Source: VRUE01 sp963717375 (GTDB lineage Bacteria; Actinomycetota; Thermoleophilia; Solirubrobacterales; 70-9). Taken from it: a stretch of DNA of 64,000 nt. The position numbers and the translations under genes were made by a program. The DNA is taken from positions 1,054,001-1,118,000 of the forward strand of contig OY970329.1 in the NCBI GenBank assembly GCA_963717375.1, read 5' to 3'. Positions 33,197 to 42,611 of this stretch are shown piece by piece. Numbering within the stretch: position 1 is the stretch's first letter; each line of letters starts with the position of its first letter. The notes under the pieces are model-generated. The model was not told the DNA's origin. It was given only the letters and a program-made list of their open reading frames with translations, and did not search any database.

Positions 33197-34978
33197 ATGG
33201 AGCGGGGAACCAAATCGGTCACGCTGGCAGATCTGCTGCCGCTTTCCGCCAAGCTCTACGGCAGCGCGCCCGCGGTGCGCTTCAAGCAGGGCGACGATTG
33301 GGTCGACCGGAGTTTCGACCAGGTACTGGAAACCGTGCGGTCGCTTTCCCTCGGCCTGATCGACCTCGGCGTCGCCAAAGGCGACAAGGTCTCGATCCTG
33401 GCCAACACGCGCGCCGAGTGGACCTACTTCGACTTCGCCGCGCTCTCGGCCGGCGCCGTCGTCGTGCCGATCTACCAGACCAACTCGCCGGAGGAGTGCG
33501 AGTACGTGCTGGCGAACTCCGACGCCAAGGTCGTCGTGGTCGAGGACGACGAACAGATGGAGAAGATCCGCGCCGTCCGCGACAAACTGCCGCTGCTCGA
33601 GCAGATCGTGCGGATGACCGGCTCCAGCGAGGACGCGATTTCGCTCGAGGACCTGGCCGCCCGCGGCAACGCCCGCGACGCTTCCGAGTGGGAGGCGCGC
33701 TGGAAATCCGTGACCAAGGACGACATCTGCACCTTCATCTACACCTCGGGCACAACCGGCCCGCCGAAGGGCTGCATCATCAGCCACGGCAACTACCGCG
33801 CGATGCTCGACATGGTCAACGAGACCAGCGTGATCGAGGAAGAAGACCTCACCTACCTCTACCTCCCTCTCGCCCACTCCTTCGCCCTGCTGATCCAACT
33901 CGGCAGCTTCGACCTCGGCGCGACGATCGCTTACTGGGAGTGTGACCCGCTCAAGATCCTGCCCAACCTCGGCGAACTGAAACCGACCTACTTCCCCTCG
34001 GTTCCGCGCATCTTCGAGAAGATCTACACCGCCGCGACGAGCGGCATGGAGAAAGAGGGCGGCATCAAAAAGGCCGTCTTCGATTGGTCGATCGGGGTCG
34101 GCAAGAAGATGCGGGCGGCGGAGCGCTCCGGCCGCAAGCCGGGCTTCCTGCTGCGCAAGAGCTACGAGTTCGCCGACAAGCAGGTGCTCTCCAAGATCCG
34201 CGGCCTCTTCGGCGGCAACCTACGCCTCGCCGTCTCCGGCGCCGCCCCGATCAACCCCGAGATCCTCACCTTCTTCGACGCCGCCGGCGTGCTCGTGCTC
34301 GAGGGCTGGGGCATGACCGAGACCTCGACCGCAGCGACGATCTCCAAACCCGACGACTTCAAGATCGGCACGATCGGCAGGCCCTTCCCGGGCTGCGAGA
34401 TCAAAATCGCCGACGACGGCGAGATCCTGGTCAAGGGGCCCAACGTCTTCCAGGGCTATTACAAGAACGAGGAGGCGACCCGCGAGACGATCGTCGACGG
34501 CTGGCTGCACACTGGCGACATCGGTGAGATCGACGCCGACGGCTTCATCAAGATCACCGGTCGCAAGAAGGACATCATCATCACCGCGGGCGGCAAGAAC
34601 ATCACGCCGGCCAACCTCGAGAACGAAATCAAGCAGCACCCGCTGGTCTCCCAGTGCGTCGTCGTCGGCGACCGCAAGCCCTACTTGGTCGCCCTCGTGA
34701 CCCTCGACCCCGAAGACGCGGTCGCCTACGCCAAGGAGCACGGCCTGCCCGAGGACCCCGCCCAGCTCGCCAAAAATGCCGACGTGCAGAAAGCGATCGA
34801 AGACCACGTGGCGACGATCAACGAGAAGTTCGCCCGGGTCGAGCAGGTCAAGAAGGTGGCGATCCTCCCCCGCGACCTATCGCAGGAAACGGGCGAGCTG
34901 ACGCCGACGCTGAAGGTCAAGCGCGCCGTGGTCGCAAGCAAGCACGAGCAGGAGATCGAGAAGCTCTACGCGAGCTAG
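33197..34978 (+). CDS. Long-chain fatty acid-CoA ligase (FadD15-like)
   Basis: AMP-forming acyl-CoA synthetase of 593 residues. The P-loop-like YTSGTTGPPKG (near 185) is the AMP-binding motif. GWGMTETS (near 375) and TGDIGEIDADGFIKITGRKKD follow, the last holding the adenylation hinge. The catalytic lysine region SQETGELTPTLKVKR is near the end. The N-terminus and insert lengths fit the bubblegum/FadD15 type for long chains. It may feed the desaturase or lipase-linked lipid turnover; that link is inference. Confidence 0.93.
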   Translation: MERGTKSVTLADLLPLSAKLYGSAPAVRFKQGDDWVDRSFDQVLETVRSLSLGLIDLGVAKGDKVSILANTRAEWTYFDFAALSAGAVVVPIYQTNSPEECEYVLANSDAKVVVVEDDEQMEKIRAVRDKLPLLEQIVRMTGSSEDAISLEDLAARGNARDASEWEARWKSVTKDDICTFIYTSGTTGPPKGCIISHGNYRAMLDMVNETSVIEEEDLTYLYLPLAHSFALLIQLGSFDLGATIAYWECDPLKILPNLGELKPTYFPSVPRIFEKIYTAATSGMEKEGGIKKAVFDWSIGVGKKMRAAERSGRKPGFLLRKSYEFADKQVLSKIRGLFGGNLRLAVSGAAPINPEILTFFDAAGVLVLEGWGMTETSTAATISKPDDFKIGTIGRPFPGCEIKIADDGEILVKGPNVFQGYYKNEEATRETIVDGWLHTGDIGEIDADGFIKITGRKKDIIITAGGKNITPANLENEIKQHPLVSQCVVVGDRKPYLVALVTLDPEDAVAYAKEHGLPEDPAQLAKNADVQKAIEDHVATINEKFARVEQVKKVAILPRDLSQETGELTPTLKVKRAVVASKHEQEIEKLYAS

Positions 34979-35000
34979 CGGTTGGTTAGAGGGATTGGGT

Positions 35001-35069
35001 GGCCCTCTGGGCGAATTGATGTCGCAAGCGCGCGGAGCGCGCGTGCGACATCAATTCCCAGAAAGGGCC
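35001..35069. terminator. Nested inverted repeat between convergent genes
   Basis: Perfect 14-base outer arms (35013-35026 and 35044-35057) enclose a GCGCGC-GGA-GCGCGC hairpin (35028-35042). An interrupted extension pairs GGCCCT with AGGGCC at the ends. It lies between the fadD stop (34978) and the convergent patatin gene stop (35095), so it should end transcription from both sides. No U tract is present. Confidence 0.7.
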
Positions 35070-35094
35070 AACGGCCCTCCCACACGGCTAGAGT

Positions 35095-36348
35095 TTAGGA
35101 GGCCTCACCAGACTGGCGCAGGAGTGTTGCCGTGGTCTGCTCAAGCACGCGGCGCCAGGTGGAGTTCTGCTCGGGCTCCTCTTCGGCGGCCCGCTCGACC
35201 ACGCGGCGCACGCGGCGCTCGGAGATCTCGAGGCCGTGGCGCTCGGCGATCTCGTTGAAGCGCTCGTAGTCCTTGGCCAGGGTCGCGGTGACCGATTCGA
35301 AGCCGTGGCGGGCGATTTTCAGGCGCCGCGAGTAGTCCATGATCGGCGTGCCGAACATCAGCTCGTCGTTGGACTCGGGCTCGACCAGGATGATGTCGAC
35401 GCCCGGGTAGCGCTCCTGCCACATCTCGACCGCCTGGTGCAGGCGGGCGTGGGCGATCAAGCGGAAGGTCTGGTTGGCGATCGCCGGCAGGCCCATGTCG
35501 GAGACGCGGCGCACCCGCGTGCCGAAGACCGTCGGGATCGTCTTCTCGAAATCGTTGACGTAAGGCACAAGCGGGTTGACGACGACGATGAATTTGGCGC
35601 CCTTTTCAACCGCGATGCTGACGTTGGTGGTCGAGGGGATACCGCCATCGACCAGCTGGCGCCCCTTGAGGTCAACCGGCTTGTAGACGATCGGCAGCGC
35701 GGTTGAGCACTGGATTGCCTTTGAGATTGGAACGTCGTTCCAGCCCTCTTCGCCGAAGACGATCCGCTCACAGGTGTCGAGATCGGTGGCGGTCAGGTAA
35801 AGCTCTTTGTCGAGCAAGCGGAAGTCGTCGACCCGGTCCTCTTCGGAGAGCGCGGCGGCGACGTAATCGGCGATCCCGCTGCCCGAGTAGAAGCCGGTCG
35901 GCAGCGCCTCGGCGAGGCCGACGCCGACGTCCATCGCCGAGAACCGCCCCATTCGCACCAGGCTGCGGGCCAGCTCCAGCGTCCGCAGCGGCAGCATCGC
36001 CGACTTTTCGAGGAAACCGAGGTAGTTGGGCTTCAGCACCTTGCCGAGATCGAGGTCCTCGAGCTCGGAGGGGATGCGCCGGTTGATCACCTGCATCATT
36101 TCGTCGGGCGTGACGCCATTGGCGAGCATCGCCGCGACGAAAGACCCGGCGCTGGTGCCGACGTAGACGTCGAAGTTGTTGACCGTGCTGTTGACCGCAA
36201 GCAGGTCGAGGGCACGCAGGGCACCGATCTCGTAGACGCCGCCGGTGAAACCGCCGCCGCCGAGGACGAGGGCGGTCTTGGATGGGCGTTTGCGACTGCG
36301 GCGCCGTCGCGGTTGCGACTCTATGTCCACAACTTTGCCCATAAACAT
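35095..36348 (-). CDS. Patatin-like phospholipase
   Basis: Serine lipid acyl hydrolase of 417 residues. The oxyanion GGGGFTGGVYEIGAL loop, the nucleophile elbow GTSAGS (GxSxG) and the VDGGI Asp motif of the Ser-Asp dyad are all present. N-terminal Arg/Lys-rich tail (13-22), no signal peptide, so it probably acts at the inner membrane face. A C-terminal helical region (about 330-417) has unknown function. The ATG at 36348 has GGTGAG upstream; ATG 36342 fits a leaderless start better. Confidence 0.9.
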   Translation of the reverse strand: MFMGKVVDIESQPRRRRSRKRPSKTALVLGGGGFTGGVYEIGALRALDLLAVNSTVNNFDVYVGTSAGSFVAAMLANGVTPDEMMQVINRRIPSELEDLDLGKVLKPNYLGFLEKSAMLPLRTLELARSLVRMGRFSAMDVGVGLAEALPTGFYSGSGIADYVAAALSEEDRVDDFRLLDKELYLTATDLDTCERIVFGEEGWNDVPISKAIQCSTALPIVYKPVDLKGRQLVDGGIPSTTNVSIAVEKGAKFIVVVNPLVPYVNDFEKTIPTVFGTRVRRVSDMGLPAIANQTFRLIAHARLHQAVEMWQERYPGVDIILVEPESNDELMFGTPIMDYSRRLKIARHGFESVTATLAKDYERFNEIAERHGLEISERRVRRVVERAAEEEPEQNSTWRRVLEQTTATLLRQSGEAS

Positions 36349-36363
36349 GCATTATCTCACCAA
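36349..36363. promoter_or_regulatory. Shared divergent promoter core (CATTATC/GATAATG)
   Basis: The 15-base gap between the patatin start and the PBP4 GTG contains CATTAT (36350-36355, plus) overlapping GATAAT (36356-36351, minus). Both resemble -10 hexamers. Spacing would place transcription starts at or next to GTG 36364 and ATG 36342, consistent with leaderless mRNAs both ways. Low-level evidence: no -35 was assigned. Confidence 0.4.
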
Positions 36364-37617
36364 GTGAGGCGGACCCCGGCAATCTTCGCCGCGATTTGTG
36401 CGCTACTCGCGCTTTCCCTGCTCCCGACAGCGGCGCAGGCAGGCGCGGGTGGGACGCTCTGCGCAAGCCTGCGCGCGCGCCTGGTGCAGGGTGGAGGCAG
36501 CGCCAGCGGCCTCTTCGTCATCGATGGCGAAACGGGCGCGCCGGTCTGCGCCCGGGCAGCCGCCAAGCCGCGGCCGCTCGCCTCGAACATGAAGTTGTTC
36601 ACGACCTCGACCGCGCTTGCGCGACTCGGGCCGCAGTCGCGAATCCCGACCACGCTCAAGACCGACGGTGGGATTGACGAGGACGGCGTCCTCCACGGCA
36701 GCCTCTACCTGGTCGGTGGCGGCGATCCGGCCCTTGGCACGCCATCCTTCTACAGGCGCTTCCTGGGCGGTTTGGGCACCAACCTTTTTCTCTTGAAGCG
36801 CCAGGTCCGTGAAGCGGGCATCGAATCGATCACCGGCCGCGTCTACGCCGACGACAGCATCTTCGACCGCCTGCGCGGCGTCGCCGACTCCGGCTACGCC
36901 ACCAGCTCCGAAATCGGCCCGCTATCGGGCCTCGACTTCGACTCCGGTTACAGCAGCGCCAGTGCCGGCAGCTTCGCCACGGACCCCGCCCTGACGGCGG
37001 CGGCGACGCTCGCGCAATCGCTGCACGGAGCCGGCATTCGCGTCTCCACCAATGTCTCCCTCGGCACGGCGCCGCTCCTCAGCACAGAGCTGGCCCGGAT
37101 CGAATCGCCGCCCCTGACCGAAATCGTCAACACCACCGACGTCTACTCGGACAATCACTTCGCCGAGATGTTGATCAAGCTTCTCGGCGCGCGCTTCGGC
37201 GGCGCGGGCAGCACGGCCGCCGGTGCGCAGGTGGTCGAACAGTTCGCCCGCGGCCACGAATCGGGGCTGCACGCCGTCGACGGCTCGGGCCTGACCCGCT
37301 CCAACCGGGCCACGCCGAAACAGGTCGTCGGCCTGCTCAGGTCGATGCGAAGCAACCACGCCGGCGACGAATTCATCCAGGACCTGGCCTTGGCCGGCCA
37401 TGAGGGAACCGTCGCCGACCGCATGCACGGCACCGCCGCCTACGGCCGCTGCCGAACCAAGACCGGGACCCTGACCGGCGTCAGCAACCTCTCCGGCTAC
37501 TGCTTCAACCGCGACGGCAAGCTGATGATCTTCTCGATCCTGATGGGAAGCGTCCGCGACCTCGGCCTCGCTCACGAAGAGCAAGACCTGATCGCCGCCG
37601 AAATCGCTTCTTACTGA
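36364..37617 (+). CDS. D-alanyl-D-alanine carboxypeptidase/endopeptidase (PBP4, DacB family)
   Basis: Exported penicillin-binding protein of 417 residues (class C). The signal peptide covers about 1-26, ending TAAQAG. The Ser of SNMK (SxxK), the YSDN motif (SxN) and KTGTLTG (KTG) make the active site. VDGSGLTRSN is the PBP4 family stretch. It trims or cuts peptidoglycan cross-links. GTG 36364 is chosen since the frame upstream overlaps the divergent patatin gene. Confidence 0.9.
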   Translation: MRRTPAIFAAICALLALSLLPTAAQAGAGGTLCASLRARLVQGGGSASGLFVIDGETGAPVCARAAAKPRPLASNMKLFTTSTALARLGPQSRIPTTLKTDGGIDEDGVLHGSLYLVGGGDPALGTPSFYRRFLGGLGTNLFLLKRQVREAGIESITGRVYADDSIFDRLRGVADSGYATSSEIGPLSGLDFDSGYSSASAGSFATDPALTAAATLAQSLHGAGIRVSTNVSLGTAPLLSTELARIESPPLTEIVNTTDVYSDNHFAEMLIKLLGARFGGAGSTAAGAQVVEQFARGHESGLHAVDGSGLTRSNRATPKQVVGLLRSMRSNHAGDEFIQDLALAGHEGTVADRMHGTAAYGRCRTKTGTLTGVSNLSGYCFNRDGKLMIFSILMGSVRDLGLAHEEQDLIAAEIASY

Positions 37618-37638
37618 GGCCGCCTAGAATCGGTTGCC

Positions 37639-38448
37639 GTGCGCGTTCTGCTTACCAACGACGACGGCATTTCGGCCCCCGGCCTGCAGGCGGCGCGGCG
37701 GGCGCTGCGCGAAATCGAGGGGGTCGAGGTCGATGTGATCGCGCCCGACTCGAACCGCAGCGCGACCGCGCGCAGCATCACGACCCGCTCGCCGCTCAGC
37801 GTCGAGGAGGTCGAGTTCGGCGATGGTGACAAGGGCTTCGCGACCAACGGCACGCCGGTCGATTGCGTGCGCTTCGCCGAGCTGGGCCTGGTCGGCCACC
37901 GACCGGATCTGATCGTCTCGGGAATCAACCATGGCGCCAATCTCGGCGACGACATCACTTACTCGGGGACGGTCGCCGCTGCCTTCGAGGGCATTGTCCT
38001 CGGCATTCCCGCAGTGGCGGTCTCACAGCAGTCCTCGGGCGGCGGCATGGGCTACGTCAGCGGCCGCTTCGATTTCGGGTTTGTGGCCGCCTTTACCGCC
38101 GAGCTGGTGCGGCGATTGGTTTCCGAGCCGATGCCCGAGGCGACCCTGATCAACGTCAACTGCCCGGCCGGCGAGCCGAAGGGGATCGAAGTGACCAAGC
38201 TCGGCAAACGCATCTACAACGACGAGCTGAAGCTGATCGGCGAAGACAACGGCCGCCGCCATTACGAGATCTACGGCTGGCAACCGGGCTACGAGGAGAT
38301 TGAGGGAACCGACCTCAACGCCGTGGCGCAGGGTCGAATCTCGGTGACCCCGATCCACTTCGACCTCACCGACCACGGCGGGCTCGAGCGGTTGCGTGGC
38401 TGGGGATTCGAGGAGATGCTGGCGGCGAGCGCCCCGACCTCGGTGTGA
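37639..38448 (+). CDS. surE: 5'-nucleotidase SurE
   Basis: Metal-dependent nucleoside 5'-monophosphate phosphatase of 269 residues. The opening RVLLTNDDGISAPGL holds the paired Asp metal ligands. DSNRSATARSIT and SGINHGANLGDDITYSGTVAAA are SurE signatures. The GTG start lies 21 bases after the PBP4 gene. The stop overlaps the ligA GTG (GTGA), so surE-ligA-truA are translationally chained. Confidence 0.95.
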   Translation: MRVLLTNDDGISAPGLQAARRALREIEGVEVDVIAPDSNRSATARSITTRSPLSVEEVEFGDGDKGFATNGTPVDCVRFAELGLVGHRPDLIVSGINHGANLGDDITYSGTVAAAFEGIVLGIPAVAVSQQSSGGGMGYVSGRFDFGFVAAFTAELVRRLVSEPMPEATLINVNCPAGEPKGIEVTKLGKRIYNDELKLIGEDNGRRHYEIYGWQPGYEEIEGTDLNAVAQGRISVTPIHFDLTDHGGLERLRGWGFEEMLAASAPTSV

Positions 38449-40472
38449 GCGCGGCAGGGCCGGAGAGGCGCGCCGAGGAGCTGCGCCGGGAGCTGGCGGA
38501 GCACAACCGCCGCTACTACGTCCTCGACGAACCGACCGTCGGCGACGACGTCTACGACGCCCTGCTCGATGAGCTGCGCGCGATCGAGGCCGACCACCCG
38601 GAGTTGCGCACGCCCGACTCACCGACCCAGCGGGTGGGCGCACCGCCGCTGGGCCGCTTCGAGCAGGTCGAGCACGCCGAGCCGATGCTCTCGCTCGGCA
38701 ACGCCCGCAACGAGGAGGAGCTGCGCGCCTGGGAGACGCGGGTGCACAACCACCTCAAGCGACTCGACATCACCGCCTCTGAGTTCAGCTATACGACCGA
38801 GCCGAAGATCGACGGACTAGCGATGTCGTTGACCTACGAGAACGGCGTCTTCACCCGCGGCGCGACCCGCGGCGACGGCAGGATCGGCGAGGACGTGACC
38901 CAGAACCTGCGCACGATCAAGGCGATCCCGCTGCGCATCAACAACGCCCCTGAGCTGGTCGAGGTGCGCGGCGAGGTCTACCTGCCGATCGCCGACTTCA
39001 AGGCGCTGAACGAACGGCGCGCCGAGGCCGAGGAACCGACCTTCGCCAACCCTCGCAACTCGGCCGCCGGCTCGATCCGCCAGCTCGACCCGGCACTCGC
39101 CGCCGAACGGCCGCTCTCGGTCTGGTGCTACGGCATCGGCGCCACCCGCGGTCTCGACCTCGCCACCCACAGCGACGAGGTCGAGTGGCTGCGCGAGCGC
39201 GGCTTCAAGGTCAATCCCGATACCGAACACCACGCGGGGATCGACTCGGTTGTCGAGCGCTGCCGCTGGTGGGAGGAGCGGCGCGAGCAGCTCGACTACG
39301 AGATCGACGGCGTCGTCGTCAAGATCGACGAGCGGGCGCTCTGGCGCGAGCTCGGCGTGGTCGGCCGCGAGCCGCGCTGGGCGATCGCCTGGAAGTTCGC
39401 GCCGACGACCGCGACGACGACGATGCTCGACGTGGTCTGGAACGTCGGCCGCACCGGACATCTCGTCCCCTTCGCGATGCTGGAGCCGGTTCACGTCGGC
39501 GGCGTCACGGTAACCACCGCGACCCTCCACAACGAGGAGGACCTGGCCCGCAAGGACGTCCGCGTCGGCGACGAGGTCGTCGTAATGCGGGCGGGCGACG
39601 TCATCCCCCAAGTGGTCTCGCCGCTACTGAGGAAAGAGGGAGGAAAGCGCCGCGGCCGCAAACCGAAACCGCCGAAGAAGTGCCCCGCCTGCGGCACCGA
39701 GACGGTCAAGCCCGAGGACGCCGTCTTCACGATCTGCCCCAACCGCGGCGGCTGCCCGGGCCAGGCGTTCCAGCACGTCAAGCACTTCGTCAGCAAAGGC
39801 GCGATGGACATCGACGGGCTGGGCGAGAAGCAGGCAATGCGCTTCCTCCAGGAAGAGCTGATCGCCGACGTCGCCGACATCTACGAGCTGGGCGAGGAGC
39901 AGTTGAACGGACTCGAGGGCTTTGGCGACATATCCGCACGCAACCTGGTGGCGGCGATCGACGCCTCGCGCTCGCGTCCTTTCAAGCGCGTCCTCTACGC
40001 CCTCGGCCTGCCCGGCGTCGGCTACGTCACGGCGGAGGCGCTCGCCGACCACTTCGGCTCGATCGACGCCCTGCACACGGCCGACCCCGAGCTGATTGAG
40101 GAGGTCGAGGGGGTCGGGCCGATCATGGCGGTCCAGATCGCCGAGTCGCTGGCCGACGAGCGCACCTGGGAACTGGTCGAGAAGCTGCGCGAAAAGGGCC
40201 TGCGGCTCGAGCAGGACCCCTCCGAACGCCGCTCCAGCGGAGGCCCCCTCGAAGGCAAGACCCTGGTCCTCACCGGCACCCTGCCAGAGCTGACCCGCGA
40301 GGAGGCGGCGGCCCTGATCAAGTCCGCCGGGGGCAAGGTCGTCAACTCGGTCTCGAAAAAAACTGACTACATCGTCGCCGGCGAGAACCCCGGCTCGAAG
40401 CTGGCCAAAGCCGAGAAATTCGAGACCGAGATCCTCGACGAGCCTGGCTTGCTGAGCTTGCTCGGCAAGTGA
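38445..40472 (+). CDS. ligA: NAD-dependent DNA ligase LigA
   Basis: Essential replicative ligase of 675 residues. Domain order: Ia YYVLDEP(T)VGDDVYDALL, adenylation domain with KIDG (TEPKIDGLAMS, Lys about 125), OB fold, Zn finger CPACGTET...CPNRGGCPG (four Cys), HhH domain, and C-terminal BRCT (about 600-675, LEGKTLVLTGTLPELTREEA). Complete and of normal length. Confidence 0.97.
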   Translation: MSAAGPERRAEELRRELAEHNRRYYVLDEPTVGDDVYDALLDELRAIEADHPELRTPDSPTQRVGAPPLGRFEQVEHAEPMLSLGNARNEEELRAWETRVHNHLKRLDITASEFSYTTEPKIDGLAMSLTYENGVFTRGATRGDGRIGEDVTQNLRTIKAIPLRINNAPELVEVRGEVYLPIADFKALNERRAEAEEPTFANPRNSAAGSIRQLDPALAAERPLSVWCYGIGATRGLDLATHSDEVEWLRERGFKVNPDTEHHAGIDSVVERCRWWEERREQLDYEIDGVVVKIDERALWRELGVVGREPRWAIAWKFAPTTATTTMLDVVWNVGRTGHLVPFAMLEPVHVGGVTVTTATLHNEEDLARKDVRVGDEVVVMRAGDVIPQVVSPLLRKEGGKRRGRKPKPPKKCPACGTETVKPEDAVFTICPNRGGCPGQAFQHVKHFVSKGAMDIDGLGEKQAMRFLQEELIADVADIYELGEEQLNGLEGFGDISARNLVAAIDASRSRPFKRVLYALGLPGVGYVTAEALADHFGSIDALHTADPELIEEVEGVGPIMAVQIAESLADERTWELVEKLREKGLRLEQDPSERRSSGGPLEGKTLVLTGTLPELTREEAAALIKSAGGKVVNSVSKKTDYIVAGENPGSKLAKAEKFETEILDEPGLLSLLGK

Positions 40473-41200
40473 CCACTGTCCGCCTGGACATCGAGTACGA
40501 CGGCGGTGGCTTCAAGGGCTGGGCGAAGCAGGCTGGGCTGCGGACGGTGCAGGAGGAGATCGAGACTGCGCTGGCGACGGTCCTGCGGGAACCGGTTGAG
40601 CTGACCGTTGCCGGCCGCACCGACACCGGCGTCCACGCGCGGGGGCAGGTAGCAAGCTTCGCGACCGCCGCCGAGGTGCCAGGCGACCTGGCCCGACGAG
40701 CGAACGGCCTGGGCCCTCGCGACATAGCGCTGACAAGCGCGACGGTAGCCGACGACGGCTTCGACGCTCGCCGCGACGCGCTATCCCGCACCTACAACTA
40801 CCGGCTCCTCACACGCCGCGCGTCGAGCCCCTTCGAGCAGGGTCGATCCCTCTGGTGGCCCCACCGGGTGGATCGCGAAGCCTTGGACGCCTGCGCCAAG
40901 ACCCTCTCGGGCAAGCACGACTTCACCGCCTTCACCCCCACCCAAACCGACCACGTCCACTTCCACCGCAAAGTCTTCGCCGCCCAGTGGAATCAGGAAG
41001 ACGACATCCTCAGCTTCGAGGTGACGGCCGACGCCTTCATGCGCAACATGGTCCGAGTCCTGGTCGGGACAATGCTCGACGTCTCTTCCCAACGCCGCTC
41101 GCTAGACGACTTCACGAAGCTGCTCCAAGGCGCACCACGCTCGTCTGCAGGCGACACAGCTCCCCCGCACGGCTTGTACCTGATGTCGGTCAGCTACTGA
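40469..41200 (+). CDS. truA: tRNA pseudouridine synthase A
   Basis: TruA modifies U38-40 of tRNA anticodon stems. It has 243 residues, with the catalytic Asp in AGRTDTGVHARGQV and the flanking DGGGFKGWAKQ and YNYRL segments. The GTG start overlaps the ligA stop (GTGA). In many bacteria truA follows rplQ in the same direction; here it is convergent with rplQ, 18 bases apart. Confidence 0.95.
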   Translation: MTTVRLDIEYDGGGFKGWAKQAGLRTVQEEIETALATVLREPVELTVAGRTDTGVHARGQVASFATAAEVPGDLARRANGLGPRDIALTSATVADDGFDARRDALSRTYNYRLLTRRASSPFEQGRSLWWPHRVDREALDACAKTLSGKHDFTAFTPTQTDHVHFHRKVFAAQWNQEDDILSFEVTADAFMRNMVRVLVGTMLDVSSQRRSLDDFTKLLQGAPRSSAGDTAPPHGLYLMSVSY

Positions 41201-41218
41201 CCGAGGAGGAGCGCGAGC

Positions 41219-41572
41219 CTAGACCAGCTCTAGGTAGACCATCTCGGTCGAGTCCGAACGCCTCGGGCCCAACTTGACGATCCGCGTGTAGCCACCGGGC
41301 CGCTCCACATAGCGTGGCGCGACCTCCTCGAACAGCTTGTGCACGATGAACTTGTCGTTGTGCAGCGTCGCCAGCGCCTGCCGCCGCGCGTGCAGGTCGC
41401 CGCGCTTGGCAAGCGTGATCAGCTGCTCGACCTCCGGCTTGACCGCCTTGGCCTTGGCCTGGCTGGTCTTGATCCGCTCGTGCTGGATCAGCTGCTTGGA
41501 GAGGTTCGAAAGCAGTGCCTCACGATGCGCCGCGTCGCGGCTCAGCTTGTTTCGCTTCTTGCGGTGACGCAT
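41219..41572 (-). CDS. rplQ: 50S ribosomal protein L17
   Basis: L17 of 117 residues, starting MRHRKKRNKLSRDAAHREAL. It is last in the alpha-operon block (rpmJ-rpsM-rpsK-rpsD-rpoA-rplQ), 21 bases after rpoA. Normal bacterial length without the long C-terminal tail of some actinobacterial L17 proteins. Confidence 0.97.
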   Translation of the reverse strand: MRHRKKRNKLSRDAAHREALLSNLSKQLIQHERIKTSQAKAKAVKPEVEQLITLAKRGDLHARRQALATLHNDKFIVHKLFEEVAPRYVERPGGYTRIVKLGPRRSDSTEMVYLELV

Positions 41573-41593
41573 CGCTCTGGATCAGCTCCCCCT

Positions 41594-42574
41594 TCAGTCT
41601 CCCTGAAGGTCGAGGCCGCGTGCGTGCAGGGTCTCGATTACTTCCTCGATCGACTTCGAGCCAAAGTTGGGGATCGCGTTCAGCTCCGAGCGCGTCTTGC
41701 GCACCAGGTCGCCGACCGTCTGCACTCCTGCCCGCTTCAGGCAGTTGTAGGAACGGACGCCGAGCTCTAGCTCCTCGATCAGGATCTCGTCGAGGCCGTT
41801 GCTACTGGCGACGCCGTCGCCGACAGGCCCGGGCAGGATGTCGGCGGAGTGGGTCGGGACCGGTTCACGCGCGGTCAGCTCCTCGACCCGATCGGCGTCT
41901 GTGAAGATCGCCAGGCTCTTGATCAAGATCTCGGAGGCCTCGCGCAACGCCGCACCGGGCTCGATCGAGCCGTCGGTCTCGAGATCGAGCGTCAGCTTGT
42001 CGAAGTCGGTGCGCTGGCCGACGCGAGCGGTCGCCACCGAGTACGAAGCACGACGGATCGGCGAGAAGATCGAGTCGATCGGGATCACGCCGATCGGTTG
42101 CTCGTCGGACTTGTTCTCATCGGCCGGCGAGTAACCGCGGCCGCGACCGATCGTCAGGTAGACCTCGAGCTTCGTTTTCTTCTCGAGCGTCGCGATCGGC
42201 GCCTCGGGGTTGAGGATCTCGACGCCCGAGGGCAGGTCGATGTCCTTCGCCTTGACCTCGCCTGGGCCGGTGGCAACCAGCGGCGCCTCGACCTCGTCGG
42301 CGTCGGTGTGCATGCGGACGACGAGGTCCTTGAGGTTGAGCACGATGTCGGTGACGTCCTCCTTGACACCGGGCACGGTGGAGAACTCATGGGCAACGCC
42401 CTCGATGCGGACGCTGGTGACGGCGGCGCCGCCCAGCGAGGAGAGCAGGACGCGACGGAGGCTATTGCCAAAGGTGTAGCCGAAGCCCTTGTCGAGCGGC
42501 TCGACGGTGAAGGTGCCGCGGCGGTCATCGACCTTCTCAGACGTGATGCGAGGGACCTGGAAATCAGTGGGCAT
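41594..42574 (-). CDS. rpoA: RNA polymerase alpha subunit
   Basis: Alpha subunit of 326 residues. The N-terminal dimerisation/assembly domain (1-235) has GFGYTFGNSLRRVLLSSLGGAA. A flexible linker precedes the C-terminal domain (about 258-322), with LGVRSYNCLKRAGVQTVGDL and the NFGSKSIEEV helix that contacts UP elements and activators. Usual place between rpsD and rplQ. Confidence 0.98.
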   Translation of the reverse strand: MPTDFQVPRITSEKVDDRRGTFTVEPLDKGFGYTFGNSLRRVLLSSLGGAAVTSVRIEGVAHEFSTVPGVKEDVTDIVLNLKDLVVRMHTDADEVEAPLVATGPGEVKAKDIDLPSGVEILNPEAPIATLEKKTKLEVYLTIGRGRGYSPADENKSDEQPIGVIPIDSIFSPIRRASYSVATARVGQRTDFDKLTLDLETDGSIEPGAALREASEILIKSLAIFTDADRVEELTAREPVPTHSADILPGPVGDGVASSNGLDEILIEELELGVRSYNCLKRAGVQTVGDLVRKTRSELNAIPNFGSKSIEEVIETLHARGLDLQGD

Positions 42575-42611
42575 GTGTTCCTTGCGTATGCGTGTTCAGA
42601 AAGGGACCCGG

